64,000 nt of DNA from Corinectria fuckeliana (Eukaryota; Ascomycota; Sordariomycetes; Hypocreales; Nectriaceae). Made by a program: the position numbers and the translations under genes. The notes beneath the pieces are model-generated. The model did no database searches, was not told where the DNA came from, and was given only the letters and a program-made list of their open reading frames with translations. Positions 22,684 to 34,108 of this stretch are shown in pieces (within the stretch, counting starts at the first letter, position 1; each line of letters opens with the position of its first letter). The stretch is from assembly GCA_019137255.1 (NCBI GenBank), contig WPDH01000006.1, forward strand, positions 1-64,000, given 5' to 3'.

Positions 22684-23240
22684 ATGTCGGACGACGGTCA
22701 GGACGGTCAGGAGCTTGTCACCAAGCCCTTCAAGTTTGTCACTGGTAAGGCCGATAATCCCGCTGGCGAAAAATGACCTGATCTGATGCCGAGGCTAACA
22801 ATTCCGCGCAGCTGGTAAGCCTAACCCACGAACACCGACCGTCGACGACGAACCGCCTTGCTTCGCGACGCTCAATTGCACCCTGGCCATCTGGAATCGT
22901 CCATTCTGACCTCTCTTAGGCACGGACGCTCGTTTCCCCAACCAGAACCAGACCAAGCACTGCTGGCAGAACTACGTCGACTATCACAAATGCATCAACG
23001 CCAAGGGTGAAGACTTTGCGCCTTGCCGCCAGGTACGCGACGCCGACAATGGCCCCCAACGGTCCTCCGGTCGCTAATTGAGACTCAGTTCTGGCTTGCT
23101 TACCGCTCTCTGTGCCCCTCCGGCTGGTACGTCCGATGGGACGAGCAGCGTGGTATGTTTCCCTTCTGAATCCACAACCTGAGATGCAACTAATTCAATG
23201 TACAGAGGCTGGTAGCTTCCCCGTTAAGCTGGATGTCTAA
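22684..23240 (+). CDS. COX12: Cytochrome c oxidase subunit VIb (Cox12)
   Basis: Exons 22684-22744, 22812-22814, 22920-23032, 23089-23152 and 23206-23240 give 91 residues. It is a small intermembrane-space subunit of complex IV at the dimer interface. The twin Cys motifs are intact: Cys36-x9-Cys46 and Cys57-x10-Cys68 ([13 protein letters not shown], then [12 protein letters not shown]). The core [18 protein letters not shown] is family-typical. Exon 2 is a 3-nt micro-exon, CTG, flanked by CGCAG and GTAAGC; it turns the junction into VTAGTDARF. Skipping it would still keep frame (VTGTDARF). It is divergent from the MLRQ-type gene. Confidence 0.95.
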
Positions 23241-23623
23241 GCTGGAATTGTAGCATTGGTGGAGTCGTGGAGTTGATAGATGAGACAGAGCAGACGCGCT
23301 GCAATTGTACCACTTTCTTGACCAGCTGTAGACAAACCCCCGAAGAGATTGGCTATGTTATCTACTGTGCCTCAATTGCCGCCTGATTGTGAATTTAAAT
23401 TAAATGTATGGAGGTCATGTGCACTCAGTGAAATCATGGTTTGGTATCATATGAGCCATGAGCCGGAAGTGCTGGCAATTCTAAACTCCTACTATGTAAT
23501 ACACACCCAGGGACCCTTGCGCCGTAATCCAAAAAATGCCCTCTGCCATTGGCCGACTTGACCCGCCCTCATTAAGATGACCGAGTCCGACTCGCTCGGC
23601 TGCCGGGATGCTTCAGTGCTGCA
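23241..23623. other. Intergenic, convergent 3' ends
   Basis: Downstream of COX12 and of SDE2. AT-richer UTR-like sequence with no supported gene. Confidence 0.5.
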
Positions 23624-24460
23624 TCAATTCTCGGCATCGTCATCGTCCGAACTCAAAAACTCATCATCCTCGTCAAATCCAAAGAAGGTCCTCGCTTTTC
23701 CTTTGTCGACTTTCTTCTCTGGTGGAGGGGTCGACTCGTGCGACGAGGTGCCCTTTTCCTCGTCGGAACCGGACTGGTCGTTGCTCGGCTGCGTAGAGTT
23801 GGAGCCGTGAGATGTGCTCACTAGGTTGTCGTTGTATTTGCCCGTCTTGATAGCGGCGAGCACTGCATCCCGCGTGCGCTCGCTGCTCTCCTCCTTGTCC
23901 TCCACCCATCTGCCGTCGATGCGCCCCTTGCTGCCGGACTTGATCTCGGCTTCCTTCTGCTCGGAAAGTTGAACAATCTGCTCCCATCGTTCACGTCGCT
24001 TCTCCTTCTCCTTCTTCTCCATTTCGGGTTTGATGGCGAGGTACTCCGCCAGCGCCTTGGCCTCGTTCACAGTGCGCAACCGTCGCCCGTCGAGATTTCG
24101 GCTGGAACCGTGATCCTCTTGATTCTTCTTCTTCCGTGATGACATGCGGCCTCCTGCTGCTCGCAGTTGGGATCCAAAACCGCCTTTGCCACCGCAGAGA
24201 GGCACGGCAAGCCGCAGCGACAAGAAGTCATCTTCAGTAGTCGAGAGGTAGTCGGAAATGGGGAACTCTGATTTCGCAGGGAATTGCTTGTTCGAGATGG
24301 TTGTGATGATGAGTCTTGACTGGGTAGTTGGCAATCGGTCGTCGATTTGGTTTCGCAACTCGGTGATCGTCGTGGACGAGGGAAGCGGGAGGACCAGAGT
24401 TGGTGGCAGGCCGAGACCCGCGAAACTGGTGACCAGCACATTCAAATTGCGTAGAGACAT
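23624..24460 (-). CDS. SDE2: SDE2-type ubiquitin-fold splicing and genome-stability factor
   Basis: A single exon of 278 residues. The N-terminal 90 residues form a ubiquitin-like fold that ends in the processing motif [13 protein letters not shown] (GG-KGG at 90-94). In known Sde2 proteins the fold is cleaved after the GG by deubiquitinating enzymes, leaving an N-terminal Lys on the C-terminal part, which joins the spliceosome and telomere/replication maintenance. The next region is basic and helical ([25 protein letters not shown], then a [13 protein letters not shown] coiled stretch), as in the family. The tail is acidic and Ser-rich. Head-to-head with RPS10 across 385 bp that include a CACGTG at 24681-24686. 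Confidence 0.93.
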   Translation of the reverse strand: MSLRNLNVLVTSFAGLGLPPTLVLPLPSSTTITELRNQIDDRLPTTQSRLIITTISNKQFPAKSEFPISDYLSTTEDDFLSLRLAVPLCGGKGGFGSQLRAAGGRMSSRKKKNQEDHGSSRNLDGRRLRTVNEAKALAEYLAIKPEMEKKEKEKRRERWEQIVQLSEQKEAEIKSGSKGRIDGRWVEDKEESSERTRDAVLAAIKTGKYNDNLVSTSHGSNSTQPSNDQSGSDEEKGTSSHESTPPPEKKVDKGKARTFFGFDEDDEFLSSDDDDAEN

Positions 24461-24845
24461 GGCTTCGCAAGGGTGTTTCCGTAGGAGTGTGAGTATGCGA
24501 GAGGTGGAAAGGTTGCGTGTCCAAGATGTTTGATCTAAAGCGCAACGTCGGCTTTCTGCAGATTTCTGTTGGGTGGTACGCGCTTTATCAAGCAGCCAGT
24601 CCGTCGGGTTCTCATCGGATGCCTACAGAGACCCCAGCCACACAAAGCTAAGATAACGATACTTTGCTGCATCTTATCTGCACGTGACTAGTCCGCCACA
24701 GCCCGCACAAGCCACCCCACTTCGCTACGGCCGAATTTCACGTAGGGTTTCCGCCCACAAAAGTTATCCATTTTGAGATCTGACTTCGTCCCCTCCGAAA
24801 ACTGCCACCTTCCAACATCGCCCCTCGAGCTGCACAACCGCCACG
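24461..24845. promoter_or_regulatory. Divergent promoter, SDE2 and RPS10
   Basis: 385 bp between the two starts, with a perfect CACGTGAC at 24681-24688. It serves a splicing factor and a ribosomal protein. Confidence 0.5.
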
Positions 24846-25458
24846 ATGTTGATTCCCAAGGCCGACCGCAAGAAGATCCACGAGGTAATGACCGAACGAC
24901 GAGCTTGACGAATTGCCTGAGACTGACAATCCCGCCAGTACCTCTTCCGAGAGGGTGTCCTCGTCGCCCAGAAGGACTTCAACCTGCCCAAGCACCCCGA
25001 TATCGACACCAAGAACTTGTTCGTCATCAAGGCCTGCCAGTCGCTCAACTCCCGCGGCTATGTCAAGACTCAGTTCTCGTGGCAGTACTACTACTACACT
25101 CTGACCCCCGAGGGCCTCGACTACCTCCGCGAATGGCTCCACCTTCCCGCTGAGATCGTTCCTGCCACCCACATTAAGCAACAACGATCGCACGCCCCTC
25201 CCCGCGGCATGCTCGGCGAGAGTGAGCGCGAGCGAAGACCCTTTGGCCGTGGCCGTGGCGGCGACCGTGGCGACCGTGAGGGCGGATACCGAAGGCGTGA
25301 GGCTGGCGAGGGCAAGGAGGGTGGTGCTCCCGGCGAGTTTGCCCCTCAGTTGTGAGTTTTCCTACGAAAAACAATTAATGTGCGTGTAAGTGCGAGATGC
25401 TAACACCCTGGACAGCCGTGGTGGATTTGGCCGCGGCCGTGGCGCTCCCCCTTCTTAA
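24846..25458 (+). CDS. RPS10: 40S ribosomal protein S10 (eS10)
   Basis: Exons 24846-24884, 24939-25351 and 25416-25458 give 164 residues. The N-terminal winged-helix domain is complete: [58 protein letters not shown]. It contacts the head of the small subunit near the mRNA entry. The C-terminal tail is Arg/Gly-rich ([10 protein letters not shown]) and ends [14 protein letters not shown] after the last splice, a target for Arg methylation in the family. Introns have GTAATG/CCAG and GTGAGT/ACAG. An early intron just after the start is typical of fungal ribosomal protein genes. Confidence 0.98.
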
Positions 25459-27821
25459 ACGAACCCATTTTCCTTTAGGTGGATGCACAATTGAGCTGCA
25501 TGGCGAAACGGTATCGACATGTACTCTAAAAAGGGAGGGCAAATATTCACCACGGGTCCGCTCGTGAGAGAGGTCGCGTAGGAGACACCGTGGGAGTTTG
25601 AGGGTTAGATCCTCGGAAATCATTTGCAACAGGGTCAATTTTTGCCGTCAACGAGAATACTTGCTTGGGAATGCGTGAGATGTCTAGCTATATGTGAACG
25701 ACCAACTTTACAAAGCCTGTGCTGTCGGGGAATCCACCCTCGCTATCGGAAGCGACCCATGCGTGAATCCCTTTCGCCTCGAAAGAGGCCCGTCCGTAGC
25801 TGCAGGGTTCAGCCTGGCAGAGTTGTCATCTACTTGTTGCGGCTCACAGTCGCTTGGCTCGCTTGCGAGGGAATATTCTGGCAGTGCGCCCAGGTGAGGA
25901 AACAATGTGAATGGACTGCTTCTAGGCCTTTGAGTTGATGGTGGCTTGACCTGGTAGAGCTCGGGGTAAGAATCCAACGCAAATTGGGCGTCTCCTAACA
26001 CAGCACGGAAGTCGAGCGAGTGGGTTGACTCTTACGTCAGATGCTCTGTTCAAACACCTTCTTTTCGCGCAGCCACCTCAGTGTGCGATAAGACGCGGAT
26101 CCGTTCCAGGACCGTAATTTACGTATGATTTGGGATTCCGGGGACGGTTTCTATCTCCAAGTTCCATGCGGTGGCAGGCAGGTAAGCGAAGCCAACGTGT
26201 GTTGACGGCTTCTTGTTAGGTAGCCCAGCTTACAGCTTGTTGAGTTGTGCGGAGTGCTTGGGATGCAGTCTACACCTAGGTCTGATGCCAGCAGAAGAAG
26301 GAAGATAGCTCACCTCAACACAGTTTTGATCAGGTCAGGTTACAACAAGGGTTTCATTGCAGGCTCATTTTTCGGTGAGAGGAGCTTGACCCCTGCACCG
26401 TACCACCTACTTAACTAACTAGGGCAGCTCGAAACGGGCAAAGCTGAGGTTTACGTCGTCAATCCACGTAAACTCGGCAACAGAATAAACCGTACGTACA
26501 TTGCACAGTTCACGCGTATCATCACGGCCCAGGCCGCTCACCTCCCCCGTTTTCTGAGGCTTCTCGATCAGTCAGCGTCAGGCTCAACCTCTCGGATGGC
26601 GTTGCGGCGTCCCGTGCCACTAACAGCGCCGGGACCCGGGAAGCATACTATTACCTAGGCTATGTCGAAGCAGCCCACGTCCAACAGCCAGGCTTGCATT
26701 GCACTCGGGCGAAACGGGCAACAGTCGACGGCCGCTCGGGTGGGACCGTAATGGCGTAAGCGCAGGAAAGGGACCGGGGAAGATGTGTCTGTGTATGGTC
26801 TGGGTTTTCTGGCTTTGTCGATGCCTATTGTCCGATAACCATTTCCCCTTTCCCCTTCTCCTTCTCGGTGAGCCCGACTTAGGCATTACCTACCCTAAGG
26901 TATGCGCGATGAGCTGCAGCTGAATGAACCATTCCGTCACCTCGCTACCCAGTTACATCGTCGTCAGTGCGGGGGGGAAAGGTGGGAGACTCCCCTCTTC
27001 CACGCACATGCAGACAGCCCGGGATGAAAAGGAGCATCATGTTTTGAGGCTGAATACTAAGTGCAGGCTACGCAGTTCTAGAATCAAGAAACCACGTGTT
27101 GTTGAGTCGACTGCACCCGCTCAGAAACCGCAACCTCGACGCTTGACAAGGCCCCTTGGCCTTATGCGCCGTCCACGACGGACGGTTGACAGGACCTGGG
27201 ACGATGGGGACGGGATCAGGGGACGGTGGCTTGGGGAAGAAGGCCTGAGCTTCTCCCCATGAGGTGATATGTTGTCCGGTCCCAGCGCCCACTGCGGCTT
27301 GTCAAGATGAGGCAAGTCGACGATAACTGTGCTGCTACTGGTGTAGCGGCGTGCGGGCGTGTCCGTCGGGTGGGGGAGCAGCGTGAGCCCCCTCGTCCTG
27401 GGAGAGTCGTGGAGGTCCATACGCAGGCAGATCGAGGCTGGCTTCACCTGTTACCTGTTGGGGAGCCCGGGGTGTCCTCTTGTCGCCTTCGGTGGGCAGA
27501 GCGGAAGCTCCAGGGGTTGAGTCCTGGTCCATATGCCTCCTTTCCCTCGGGAGAGCTTGGCCGTCCATGTGTTGAAATACCCGCTCTCGTTCAGTCATCT
27601 TCCGTCCGTCTCCGTTTCTCTCCTCGATAACCCTTCTTTCATATCCTTCCTCTTCTCCCTCATCTCGTAAGTCTGGGCTTCCTGTAGACACTTGAGACCT
27701 CTTCCCTGATCGTCTGACACTTCATCAGCAACTATCATAAGATCAACGCCTCATATCTCTTATTCACCTGTCATCCTCTGAAAACCAAGACATCGATCCT
27801 GAGCACCAAATAATCGTCAAT
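25459..27821. other. Long intergenic region, no supported gene
   Basis: 2.4 kb between RPS10 and the polyol dehydrogenase. It contains a CACGTG at 27093-27098 and a CT-rich stretch from about 27580 to 27780, the likely core promoter and leader of the dehydrogenase. Overlapping frames on both strands have no motifs. Confidence 0.5.
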
Positions 27822-29692
27822 ATGGTGTCTCTTCCCGCAAAAATGAAGGCTCTCAGGTACGTGTGTTGTACCCCAGATATATAAACTTGGGCGCCCTATC
27901 CATCGCGGGGGCTCCGCGTTTGTTGTTCCCATTCCCGCTCAGTTCAACGCTATAAGACCACGTTTCTCCATGCGAACCTAGTTGCTAACCTCGTTCCACT
28001 ACGTGTCTAGGTATGAGAAACCGGAGGATTGGTCCATCGTGACGGTCCCGCTACCTGAGATGCGAGACAACGACATTCTGGTCCAGGTCAAGGCCTGCGG
28101 TGTGTGTGGAACTGGCAAGTCTGATTTGTCTCCCGAACAAGCATAGTCTTTTCTTGAGTTGCTGACCCGTGACGGTAGATTTGGTGAATACTTATGGCTT
28201 ATACCACAGTTTGTAAACCAGAGGCTAACAGTGCTACTAGCATATCCACGAGGGTGAATTTATCGCCAAGTTTCCGTTGATCCCCGGCCATGAAACTGTT
28301 GGTGTTGTCGCTTCCATTGGCAAGGTCAGTACTCGATTTCATGCGCTTCTCGATTCTCTCTGACTCGAGTGCGTAGGCTGTCAAGGGTTTCGCCATCGGC
28401 GACCGCGTCGCTGCCGACAACAGCGAGCTCTGCAATGAGTGCTTCTACTGCAGGCGTGGGCAACCTCTGCTCTGCGAGAACGTCAGTAGCATCCTAAGTT
28501 ATCTCTCATATTAAGGGGGGACCAAGGCAGTACTAACGACGCTAACTATGTCTAGTTCAATGCCCACGGTGTCACCATGAACGGCGGCTTCGCCGAGTAC
28601 TGTGCCTACCCAGCGGCCAAGGTCTTCAAGATTCACAACCTTTCGTGGGTAGACGCTACTCTGCTTGAGCCTGCTTCTTGTGCGTGTCACGGCCTTGAGA
28701 AGATCCGCCCCAAGCTGGGATCACACGTCCTGATGTTCGGTGCTGGCCCTACTGGTCTGGTATGGCCCTACTATCGACCATTTGCTCCTTGACTGCCCTT
28801 CGCTAACATAGCCACAGATGCTTGCCCAGCTGCTTCGACAGAACGGCGGCTGCAAGGTCACCATTGCTGCCCCTGGCGGTTTGAAACTGGAATTGGCCAA
28901 GAGTCTTGACGCTGCGGATACCTACATTGAGCTCTCTCGAACTGGACCCGCCAAGCAATTTGCTCAGTTGAAGGCGGATAACCCCTATGGCTTCGATGTT
29001 GGTGAGTTACAAAGGAGAAGATTGCTAGCTTGATGCTAACGAGATGCTAGTTGTTGAGGCTACCGGCTCTGTGAGTATCCTTGAGGACTCCATTAACTAC
29101 GTCCGACGAGGCGGCACCTTAGTAGTCTACGGGTATGTCTTGGCTCTATGTTTGTACTCGTGACTTCTTTGGTACTGACTGACCACACTGTAGTGTCTAT
29201 GCCAGCGCCGACCGAGTGTCATGGCCCCCGTCCAAGATATTTGGTGACGAGATTACCATTTTAGGGTCGTTCTCCGAGACCTACATGTTCCGTAAGTCAT
29301 ACACGGACCCCCGCTCACGAAGGTCAAGTATTGACGGATGCACAGCTGCCACGATTGACTACCTCGACTCCGGCAAGGTCAAGACCGCGGGCATCGTGAA
29401 TAAGACGTTCAAGCTCGAGGAGTTCGGCAAGGCCCTACAGAGCATCAAGGACAAGACTGCCATCAAAGCCGCTATTGTCTTTGACGATGTTGCTCCTACT
29501 GCAGAGGCTGAGAGTAACGGGGTTGCTGTCCCTGAGGTCGAGAGTAACGGAGATTCTGTCCCCGAGGAGGCTACCAATGGTGTTTCTGCGCCCGAGAAGA
29601 CTGAAGAAGCCTCCGCAGTCGAGGAGGGAGTTGAGGAGAAGGTCAATGACATTCCTCTCCCTGAAGACGAGGCAGAGGAGAAGACCGATTAA
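27822..29692 (+). CDS. Zinc-dependent MDR polyol (arabinitol/sorbitol-type) dehydrogenase
   Basis: Ten exons: 27822-27856, 28011-28114, 28179-28183, 28241-28324, 28377-28481, 28556-28759, 28818-29001, 29051-29132, 29194-29291 and 29346-29692, giving 415 residues. A cytosolic medium-chain NAD(P)-dependent alcohol dehydrogenase. Catalytic zinc site: Cys44 in ACGVCGTDLHIHEGE and GHE at 64-66. Structural zinc: Cys95, Cys98, Cys101 and Cys109. The nucleotide fold has GAGPTG at 173-178, and [14 protein letters not shown] is typical. The best match by eye is the fungal D-arabinitol dehydrogenase group; the substrate is not proven. Exon 3 is only 5 nt (ATTTG), follows a GC-AG intron (donor GCAAGT) and supplies Asp47-Leu48. 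Residues 350-415 are an unusual acidic tail with ESNG/TNG repeats. Confidence 0.9.
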
Positions 29693-31287
29693 GGGTCTAC
29701 AGCCAGCTGCAATCTGGACCGCCCACGAATTTCGCTTTAGAGTGTTTGGGAGCCACGATACACGCTTGCTGGTTGTCTTCGACTAGAGACAGCCTGCCAC
29801 AGATTGCCACGCAAGAATCGAACGAGGGGTCATGTTCATGTAAGTGCACGATGGGTATGAGGCGTTACAGTAGACTGCAGAGTATATTTAACGTCGGATA
29901 CCAATGGATTCTATCATCTATCACTAAAACGTCGTCAACGCCATCTCGATTAATGCTTAGGACTTCTCTTCCCCACAGCCGTGATCTGACATGCGGTGTA
30001 CTACTAGTGTCACAGCATGGTACGATTTCGTGTTCTGTACGGGGTTTTCTGGGTTGCCTTGGACGGCCGAGCTGCATCAGACCAACGCTGTGCAACACCA
30101 AGTACTCAATAGGTAGTGTATGTGCATCATGCCCCTGGCAGCAGCCTCGTTAACACTACTACAAGAGGATTTCAAGGACGCCATCCGAATGAGTACCATT
30201 ATGAAGCTATGCGTCGGAGGCATGTCACTGCAGGCGTCCTGCATGAGTCGGCAGCCAACCGAGGGCTGTTCCGCGTGAGTTGCATTGAACCGTCTCGCCG
30301 GAGACTCGGAGTACGCCCGCGAATTGGATGCTCGACATGCTTAACAAGAGGGTAAATGTCAGACCCGGTGCCTCGGTATCGACTTGGATCGGCAGAAGTT
30401 GCGCATCCGAAGTTCCTGTACTCTCCTCGGCGATATCTGCTTCCGACACCCGCCTCTTCTTGGTTCCAGCGCGTAGATGTAAGCCACGCGTCTGGGCTGA
30501 CATGCGACAAGTCGATCAGCCCAGCCCGGCCATTTGCATTTGTTTGCTTTTCGCTAAAGACTTTGAAGACAGAGTCAGCCTGCCCGCCCCCCATTGATTG
30601 ATTGAATGAGTGCCAATTACTGTCAGTCCCAACCCTGGCAACTGCTCAAATGTCAACCCCCAGCATCTCCAGCCGCCTCCCACATCTAGCAACCGCCAAC
30701 TATCGGACGATGGACCATTCAAGCGCAGAATGCGCGCTCGGACCTTGAGCACCGAACAGTCCTCCGTTTGTCGCCGGAAGTAGGTGCATAATGGGCCAAA
30801 ATCCATCCCCCATCATGTGTTTCCTTGCGCACGACGGGGCTTGCGCCTGCGCGTATGATGCGAGCGAGTATGCGCCATGTATGTCTCGTCTGCACAACCC
30901 TTGTTGGTCCACGGCCACTTCCCAGTGATGAGACCCGCGTAAAGCTTCCCCCGCTCTCTGTTATTCGTCGCCGTCATGCGTGGGCTTGTGGGTGATAGTT
31001 TGCCTGCAGCCTGAGGTCTCGACTCTCGAGTGATGGAGGCAGGGCAGGATATCTTGCCCCAGGATGTCCTGCGGTGGTGAATCACTGCTCTCGACGTCCT
31101 CGGCTGCTTCATCCGCTTCTTCCTTTCGCACCCTTACTTGCCCTTGCACCATCATCCAGTCCACTTTTCACACACAACTTCCTCACTTTCCTCGCGTGCT
31201 CAACACCCGCCCGCCTTGCCTTTTACCGCCGTTGCGAAGAAGGAACAAGACGCGGCCCTCGTGTAGTAGGGCAGTCGCATTGCCGTC
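29693..31287. other. Intergenic, no supported gene
   Basis: 1.6 kb between the dehydrogenase and the DUF3712-like gene. The last 300 bases are pyrimidine-rich and look like a core promoter. No coding signal was found on either strand. Confidence 0.5.
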
Positions 31288-32236
31288 ATGAACATCTCCG
31301 ACTCGGCCCTCTTCAAGAACTATGCTCGGCCCATCCTCCAGCGCGAGGCCAGCCATGAGGTGCTAGGCCGCTCACCGCCCAGCATCATGGATTCCGTCCT
31401 CCAGCGATTGACCAACCGCTCCAAGCTCGAGGTCTCACGGATCGGCATTTCGAATGCTACGGAAGAGTGAGCACGCTGGTTCGGTGTCGTCGTGGTGGAC
31501 TTGGTGGGCTAATTCTAGTTGCAGCTCCTTCAGCCTCGCCATCGAGAGCCGCGTCAATGGCACCGGACCTATCAGCAGCACCGTCAGCCCGATGGTCCTC
31601 GACCTCACCTTCAATGGCTTCGCCTTCGGCACGATTGCACTGCCCGAGGTGCGCACGAGTTTCTGGGGCGCCAAGGTGGTAGTGCAGGAGCAGACGATCA
31701 ACATCACAGACATGGCCGTCTACCGAGCGTTTGTGCGGAGCATCATGGTCGACGACGACACCAGCTTCCAGCTCGAGAACGGGGCGTGCACGATCCGGGC
31801 GCTGGGCCTCACGGCGCACTGCGACTACAACCTCGACGTACCGATCCGGGCGATGAAGGGCCCGCGGGTGACTCTGCGGAAGCTCGCGCGGCCGGGCGAC
31901 GACGGCGCCATCACGGCAACGTTCCGGATGCACAACCCCAGCCCCGTGGAGCTCGACCACGGCGGCGTCTGCACCTTTGACCTGCGCAACGACAAGGGAC
32001 AGCGGATGGCGGAGCTGAGGGGCGCGCTGAGAATCGTCCGGGGCCAGTTCGACTTCACGCTGCATGGCACGACGCGGAAGGGGGTGGCGCCATCGGATAA
32101 GGTCAGGCTGGTGGGAGTCGGTGTGGACTGCGGGAGGAGGAGCTCGTGGTGCAACGAGACGGTCCAGCACTTTGACGCCGTCATCGCTGTGAGTCCGGAG
32201 TTTGCGGGGCAGCTCGGCGGGATGGATGAGAAGTGA
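31288..32236 (+). CDS. DUF3712-like protein without membrane anchor
   Basis: Exons 31288-31466 and 31519-32236 give 298 residues. The intron (GTGAGC/CTAG, phase 2) joins ISNATEE-type sequence to CSSFSLAIESRVNGTGP. The body has the beta-rich, LEA-2-like pattern of DUF3712 proteins: SFSLAIESRVNGTGPIS, FWGAKVVVQEQTINITD, FTLHGTTRK, and many N-x-T/S sites. Most family members carry an N-terminal transmembrane helix and several such units; here I see neither a signal peptide nor a membrane helix, so the start may lie in an unseen upstream exon or the protein may be soluble. The larger relative at 53769-56509 has the anchor. No biochemical role is known for this form. Confidence 0.72.
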
Positions 32237-34108
32237 GTGACATGATGACGGGGGCCAACTTTGACGTTCCCGTTGGCTTCTTTGCTCGTTCTTGTTTCTT
32301 TTCTTTGGGCGTTGTTGCGTGCTACAAAAGGATGGTGGATACATGGATACCAACTGGGAGGACGGCAGGCTTATTAGAGAATCAATTAAGAAAAAGACCG
32401 TCCATGCCAGTATCATCCACTCTAACCAGCCAACACGCAAGGTTGTGGAAGCTCGCATTTAGAGTCTTCAACAAGTAAACCGGTGTCGACTTTCCTTGGT
32501 TTCCAATACTTCCATATTGACAATATCGTCGCTGTTCCTGTCGATATGAGAAAATAGACCTAGGCTAGGTAACCAAGTTGGGGTGACGCTCCCGCATCCA
32601 GTTGAGGCGTCTCGCAGCATCGTGGATAAAGTAGACAGCATCACCTTGGTCACATAATTGTGACAGGCATGGCGACTGGGACCATCGAGCTGCAGTAATT
32701 TGGGGGATATGCTGCAGATTCTCCAAGTACGAAGTGTATTCATGAACGGATTTCTTATAAAATAGTTTCTTTTTATAGCTCTTGCGATATTCAGAATTCA
32801 TTGGCTAGTGGCAAAGGGATAGCTTAGGCTGTTTATTGCAGCCAGGTAGCATGCAGAAGCGTTGGTCGTGGAAGCGCCTAATTATTCCAACGAGCGTGTT
32901 CTAGGACTCGGCCCAGTGGCATTAGGATTGCAAACGGGCTAGCATCAGGTACCGTCCGGTAGTCGGCATTGGCTGTGAGATTGGGATTGGCAATTTTTGA
33001 CATTGACAGCGATGCCAAGACGCAGGGGGTGTCGCAGTGCGTCGCTGTGAGTTAGCCTGTCAACCCGTCGACCCGTTCCTCTCTAGGCCATGACCTAAAT
33101 CAGGACGACCAGGGTAACATTGGTAGCATTGGTGACAGCCAAAGAGGTAGAGGGAGAAGGATATGCTTCCACAGGGGTCGTGGCCGTGATTCGCTTTCGA
33201 GCCACCAGCCAGAGAACCTAAGTTACCCTGGTTGCCTGGCTGCTTTTGGTTGCGTTCTCGTTAGTGATCACCCTGGGGGCTACGGAGGAGATATCCCCCG
33301 GGTGCTGCGTCAAGTCTGCATACACGTAGACGGCGACAGTGAATACGAGATGCGACGTCACTTAGCGGCCTCGCTCTCTTGCTGCGTCTCTCGACAGCCA
33401 CCTGTTTATCTCTGCTTTCGTCCAGTCTCGTCACTCTCGTGCCACGACTTTCTGTCTTCGGTTCTTATTTGTACCTAATATCTCCAATCCGTCGCTCCCG
33501 ACCCGCCGCTGGAACTTCCGGGGCGTGCTCCCTTTGGCGGTGTAATCTGCACCTCGCGCTGCTGTCTCGGGGCATCCACCACATCGCCAAGTCTTCGAGT
33601 CGCATGCCCAGCGCTTCCTACAGGGGAGCCGTTGGAGAGACACCTAATTTAGATAACTTGCCAAAGCCCCCTAAAAAGCCTGATGGGAGCTGAAGACCTA
33701 CTGTGAGTATGCTTGTCCTGTAAAGCATGAGACAGTGTCGGTAGCACAAAAACTATCTTATTACCGGTTCCAGCAGTTGGGCTGTGATTCACCACCGCAG
33801 CCGCGGCTTGTGCGAGGCGAGGCGCTTTTGACATTGCATTCATTGTCTTTTTTCTTTCATCAGCCCCTGGCCGTCGGCTCCGGCATTATTTTTACTGTAA
33901 AGGCTAACTTGTCGACGAGTCTGACTCTTCATTTTTGGGAAGTTCTGGAATTCCGAACTTACTTATTAGTACTACTATCGGAGAGTATCATCCATCTGGG
34001 AGGCTGCAGCTGCCATCACCTCAACTCCGACCATCGCCAGCGCGATACTAGCCAAAAACTCACCAAACCACCAGGAGCGTCCCGTGACGTCAACCTCGAA
34101 CCGCGGAA
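32237..34108. other. Intergenic, no supported gene
   Basis: 1.9 kb between the DUF3712-like gene and HUL4. Unremarkable mixed-composition DNA, probably 3' UTR, then the HUL4 promoter and leader. Confidence 0.5.

Noticed and set aside
31457..32458. 333-codon minus-strand frame
   Set aside because: Antisense to the DUF3712-like gene, Arg/His-rich, no motifs.
23241..34108. Secondary-metabolite or carbon-use gene cluster around the polyol dehydrogenase
   Set aside because: Neighbours are a ribosomal protein, a splicing factor, a DUF3712-like protein and a ubiquitin ligase; no transporter, regulator or second enzyme.
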